Shown: positions 61,801 through 64,000 of the stretch, one piece after another
Layout: every line of letters starts with the position of its first letter
Numbering within the stretch: the stretch's first letter is position 1
Assembly: GCF_019797825.1 (NCBI RefSeq)
Contig: NZ_CP081855.1
Span: 1,178,001 to 1,242,000 of the forward strand
Origin: Limosilactobacillus panis
Lineage (GTDB): Bacteria; Bacillota; Bacilli; Lactobacillales; Lactobacillaceae
Length of the DNA: 64,000 bases
Direction of reading: 5' to 3'
Translations under genes and position numbers: made by a program
Notes under the pieces: model-generated
Database searches by the model: none
Seen by the model: the letters and a program-made list of their open reading frames with translations, nothing else
Told to the model about the DNA's origin: nothing

Positions 61801-62739
61801 TTAGTTTTCTGAGTAATACTTCCAATAATTAGTTAAACCATCATGTAATGACCATTGAGGCTTGAAACCTATTCCCTTTAGTTTAGAAACATCAGCTCGT
61901 GATTTATTAATGTCTCCTTGACGAGCCTCTTTTTGGATAATGTTTAACTTTATACCCGCAATATCTTCATAAGTATGAATTACATCAATCAATGGTGTTT
62001 CATCACCATTGGCAATATTATATACTGTTGGCTCATTCGTCTCAGTTGAGATCTTAATTAATGCATCAACTACGTCTTCAACATAAACAAAGTCTCGCGT
62101 CTGCGATCCATTGCCATAAAGAGTAAATGGTTTGTTTTCCTTAAGGCACTTTGTCACAATTGACAGTACACCAGAATATTCGGAATTAGGATTCTGGCGT
62201 GGACCGTACACATTAAAGAACCGAACTGCAACCGTCGGAATATTGTAAAGGTGACCATAATCAATGGTATACCGCTCAGAAGCATACTTATCAATTGCAT
62301 AAGGAGTTAATGGATCGATATGTGAGTCTTCCGTTTTAGGAAAGTCTGCAGCATTACCATATACCGCAGCTGAAGAGGTAAATAGGAACTTCTTAATAGG
62401 CAATTCATTAGTTCGAATAAACTCAAGAGTATTAACAACTGATTCTTGATTAACTAAATGAGTGTACCAAGGCCGAACTACTGAATCGGCAACACTAGAT
62501 ACCGCAGCCAAATAATAAATATAATCAAACTTTTCTTTTAAAAGTAAGTCATGCATAAAGTCTTCGTCACAAACTGTATGCTTATAAAAAGTAACTTTAT
62601 CTTGAATGTCTGCAATATTTTCAAGTCGACCCGTAGAGAGATCGTCTACAATAACAACCTCGTCTTCATTAGCAACTAATTTGTGAGCCAAAAATGATCC
62701 TATAAAACCGGCTCCACCAGTAATTAATGCTTTAGACAT
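61801..62739 (-). CDS. NAD-dependent sugar-nucleotide epimerase (GalE/WbpP-like)
   Basis: 312 residues, extended SDR: GGAGFIGSFLAHKLV (GxxGxxG NAD site), DDLSTGRLENI, SSAAVYG, catalytic YAIDKYASERY (YxxxK), RFFNVYGPRQNP. Interconverts C4 epimers of UDP-hexoses for the EPS unit. AGGAGG before ATG. First sugar-nucleotide gene after the regulatory cpsD-cpsB pair. Confidence 0.9.
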   Translation of the reverse strand: MSKALITGGAGFIGSFLAHKLVANEDEVVIVDDLSTGRLENIADIQDKVTFYKHTVCDEDFMHDLLLKEKFDYIYYLAAVSSVADSVVRPWYTHLVNQESVVNTLEFIRTNELPIKKFLFTSSAAVYGNAADFPKTEDSHIDPLTPYAIDKYASERYTIDYGHLYNIPTVAVRFFNVYGPRQNPNSEYSGVLSIVTKCLKENKPFTLYGNGSQTRDFVYVEDVVDALIKISTETNEPTVYNIANGDETPLIDVIHTYEDIAGIKLNIIQKEARQGDINKSRADVSKLKGIGFKPQWSLHDGLTNYWKYYSEN

Positions 62740-62751
62740 TTCATTTTCCTC

Positions 62752-63528
62752 CTAAAACAACCAAAAACGTTTTCTTTTCTTTTTTAGCACTTGTAAATTA
62801 TTTAATGGTACATTCTCACCATTAATAATGGACTTAGCATTCTGCTGATACTGGCCGGCCAAGCTTTCCCCAAATTCATGTCGTAGCTTATCAAAGGCTT
62901 GTCGCATTTCATACTTCCGACCTGGTAGGTTATGAGCATCTGATGCAAAAAGGTAACCTTGTCCGGCTCCAATTAACTGCCGACTGAAGTGCTCCACTTT
63001 CTTACCAAATGTTCCCACATATGAACTTGCTGTAATCTGAGATAGACAGCCCTTTTCTAACAGTCCATATAGCAGCTCCGGTTTTGACATAATCATCGTG
63101 TTTCGCTCGGGATGCACAATTACCGGTATAATTCCACGCTGTTGCAGGTTAAAAATCATTCGATTCGTATAATGTGGTACATCATCGTCTGGAAATTCCA
63201 GCATTAGGTAGCGACCACCTTCATCCGCAAATAGTATGTCATCATTATCCAATGCCTCTAATAAGTTACCATTAATTCTTACTTCCTGCCCAGGAAAAAC
63301 GGTTAACGGAATATCGTGCTCCTGCAGCTGCTTTTGAAATTCTGCCGTCTCCCGAATTACGTCTTGCTTATGGTTAACATATCGACCATTCATGTGGTGA
63401 GGCGTCAAAAGAGCATGGGTCACCCCATTCTCCGTTGCCTCCCGCGCTAAACGAAGTGAGATTGCCATGCTCTTAGAACCATCATCAATTCCTGGTAAAA
63501 GGTGACAATGGAGATCAACCATGACCAT
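62752..63528 (-). CDS. cpsB: CpsB/Wzb-type tyrosine-protein phosphatase (PHP)
   Basis: 258 residues: MVMVDLHCHLLPGIDDGSKS start with metal-binding HxH...D, LTPHHMNGRY, VIVHPERNTM and LFASDAHNLPGRKYEM: the PHP metal ligands of Gram-positive capsule phosphatases that dephosphorylate the CpsD kinase. ATG start. Follows cpsD by 18 bases. Confidence 0.93.
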   Translation of the reverse strand: MVMVDLHCHLLPGIDDGSKSMAISLRLAREATENGVTHALLTPHHMNGRYVNHKQDVIRETAEFQKQLQEHDIPLTVFPGQEVRINGNLLEALDNDDILFADEGGRYLMLEFPDDDVPHYTNRMIFNLQQRGIIPVIVHPERNTMIMSKPELLYGLLEKGCLSQITASSYVGTFGKKVEHFSRQLIGAGQGYLFASDAHNLPGRKYEMRQAFDKLRHEFGESLAGQYQQNAKSIINGENVPLNNLQVLKKKRKRFWLF

Positions 63529-63546
63529 TATTTGTCATCCCCATCA

Positions 63547-64000
63547 TCACCTATAGCCATAACCATAGCCGTATCCGTAGCCATAACCGTATCCGGCACT
63601 ACCATCGCTAACCACATCATTCATGACGTAGCCCAGCAGGTTAGCATGGGCCATCTTCAGAAGTTCAACCGACCGCCGCGCGGCCATCTTTTGAGTACTT
63701 CCCTGCCGAATGACCATCACAACGGCATCCAGGCTATGGGAAATCACTTGGGTATCCGCAACTTCCAGCATTGGTGGCACATCCAGAATTACCAGGTCAT
63801 AATTTCCCCGGACGGCTTTCAAGAAGGTCTGCATCCGGTGAGAGCCTAACAATTCCGCCGGGTTCGGTGGGATTGGCCCACTTGGCAAGAGGTCGAGGCC
63901 TTCAATCTCACTTGGCTTAATAATCCCCGCTAAGTCAATCGAGTGTTCCTGGCTGTTTAGGATTGAAGTCAAGCCTTCCCGACCATCAATCCCGAAGGTC
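63547..64000 (-). CDS. cpsD: CpsD/Wze-type BY-kinase, 5' end outside window
   Basis: C-terminal about 150 residues visible. FGIDGREGLTSILNSQEHSI, LLPSGPIPPNPAELLGSHRM and DLVILDVPPMLEVADTQVIS (Walker B/A'-type DxxP) identify the bacterial tyrosine kinase. It ends in a run of seven Gly-Tyr repeats, the autophosphorylated tyrosine cluster. Walker A lies beyond the right edge. Controls EPS polymer length and export with CpsB and an off-window CpsC. Confidence 0.93.
   Translation of the reverse strand, partial: TFGIDGREGLTSILNSQEHSIDLAGIIKPSEIEGLDLLPSGPIPPNPAELLGSHRMQTFLKAVRGNYDLVILDVPPMLEVADTQVISHSLDAVVMVIRQGSTQKMAARRSVELLKMAHANLLGYVMNDVVSDGSAGYGYGYGYGYGYGYR

Noticed and set aside
63540..63600. 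Short repeat array resembling a CRISPR
   Set aside because: The repeats are codons of the CpsD tyrosine cluster; no spacers or cas genes exist in the window.
63502..63849. Plus-strand frame over cpsB/cpsD
   Set aside because: Antisense to the CpsD kinase; its low complexity arises from the Gly-Tyr repeat codons.

Overview
The window looks like a chromosomal segment of a heterofermentative lactobacillus, most likely of the Limosilactobacillus group. This is inferred from the fabZ-fabT-fabH order, a Met T-box operon, EbsA, LapA and DUF915 proteins, IS30/IS4/IS66 elements and a Wzy-type exopolysaccharide locus. No rRNA, tRNA or CRISPR array was recognised, so the species is not fixed. Housekeeping genes are fairly GC-rich; the stretches from about 36.4 kb to 47.5 kb and 49.9 kb to 61 kb are visibly AT-rich, as expected of acquired DNA.

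1-31 kb is mostly core genome. It holds the start of the fatty-acid operon (fabZ, fabT, fabH, with a consensus promoter and three FabT-like boxes), acpS, a CopY-type repressor, two MFS transporters, an aldo/keto reductase, a dipeptide-epimerase-like enzyme and guanine deaminase. A decaying patch at 9.2-12.1 kb has a broken L,D-transpeptidase, cupin and LysR gene. Next come repair and hydrolase genes, DegV, RqcH, a Met T-box operon (metE-like, luxS, metQ), a carAB pair, rluD-lspA-ebsA and rnhA. The carA and carB reading frames are intact, but the glutaminase Cys and His and the synthetase metal ligands appear to be replaced, so the pair looks like a retained pseudoenzyme complex.

Two almost identical 1909-bp group II introns (15301-17209 and 31043-32951) each sit directly behind a Rho-independent terminator stem-loop, the hallmark of group IIC introns.

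33-47 kb is bracketed by two nearly identical 1562-bp IS4-family elements. Inside are a decayed sugar locus (altronate dehydratase remnant; GH43 protein without a normal start codon or two catalytic acids) and an AT-rich conflict/defence island, all on the minus strand. The island contains a coiled-coil protein, a 31-codon micro-ORF coupled by TAATG at both ends, a McrB-like AAA+ protein and a DUF2357/PD-(D/E)XK nuclease. These are followed by a small acidic protein with a SecB-like chaperone, and then a large primase-helicase-PLD-like protein resembling TOTE conflict systems. This is the best candidate for an undescribed system in the window.

47.5-55.3 kb contains a transposon graveyard (IS66 derivative with deleted tnpA and frameshifted tnpB, IstB tail, degenerate IS30, intact IS30) interleaved with the distal EPS genes. 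The EPS locus runs from the right edge leftwards: tyrosine kinase CpsD, phosphatase CpsB, epimerase, priming transferase, GT2, a GT32 pseudogene, Wzy, two GT4, a DUF6625-like protein, GT2, a GT14 gene interrupted at an A7 tract, and the Wzx flippase.
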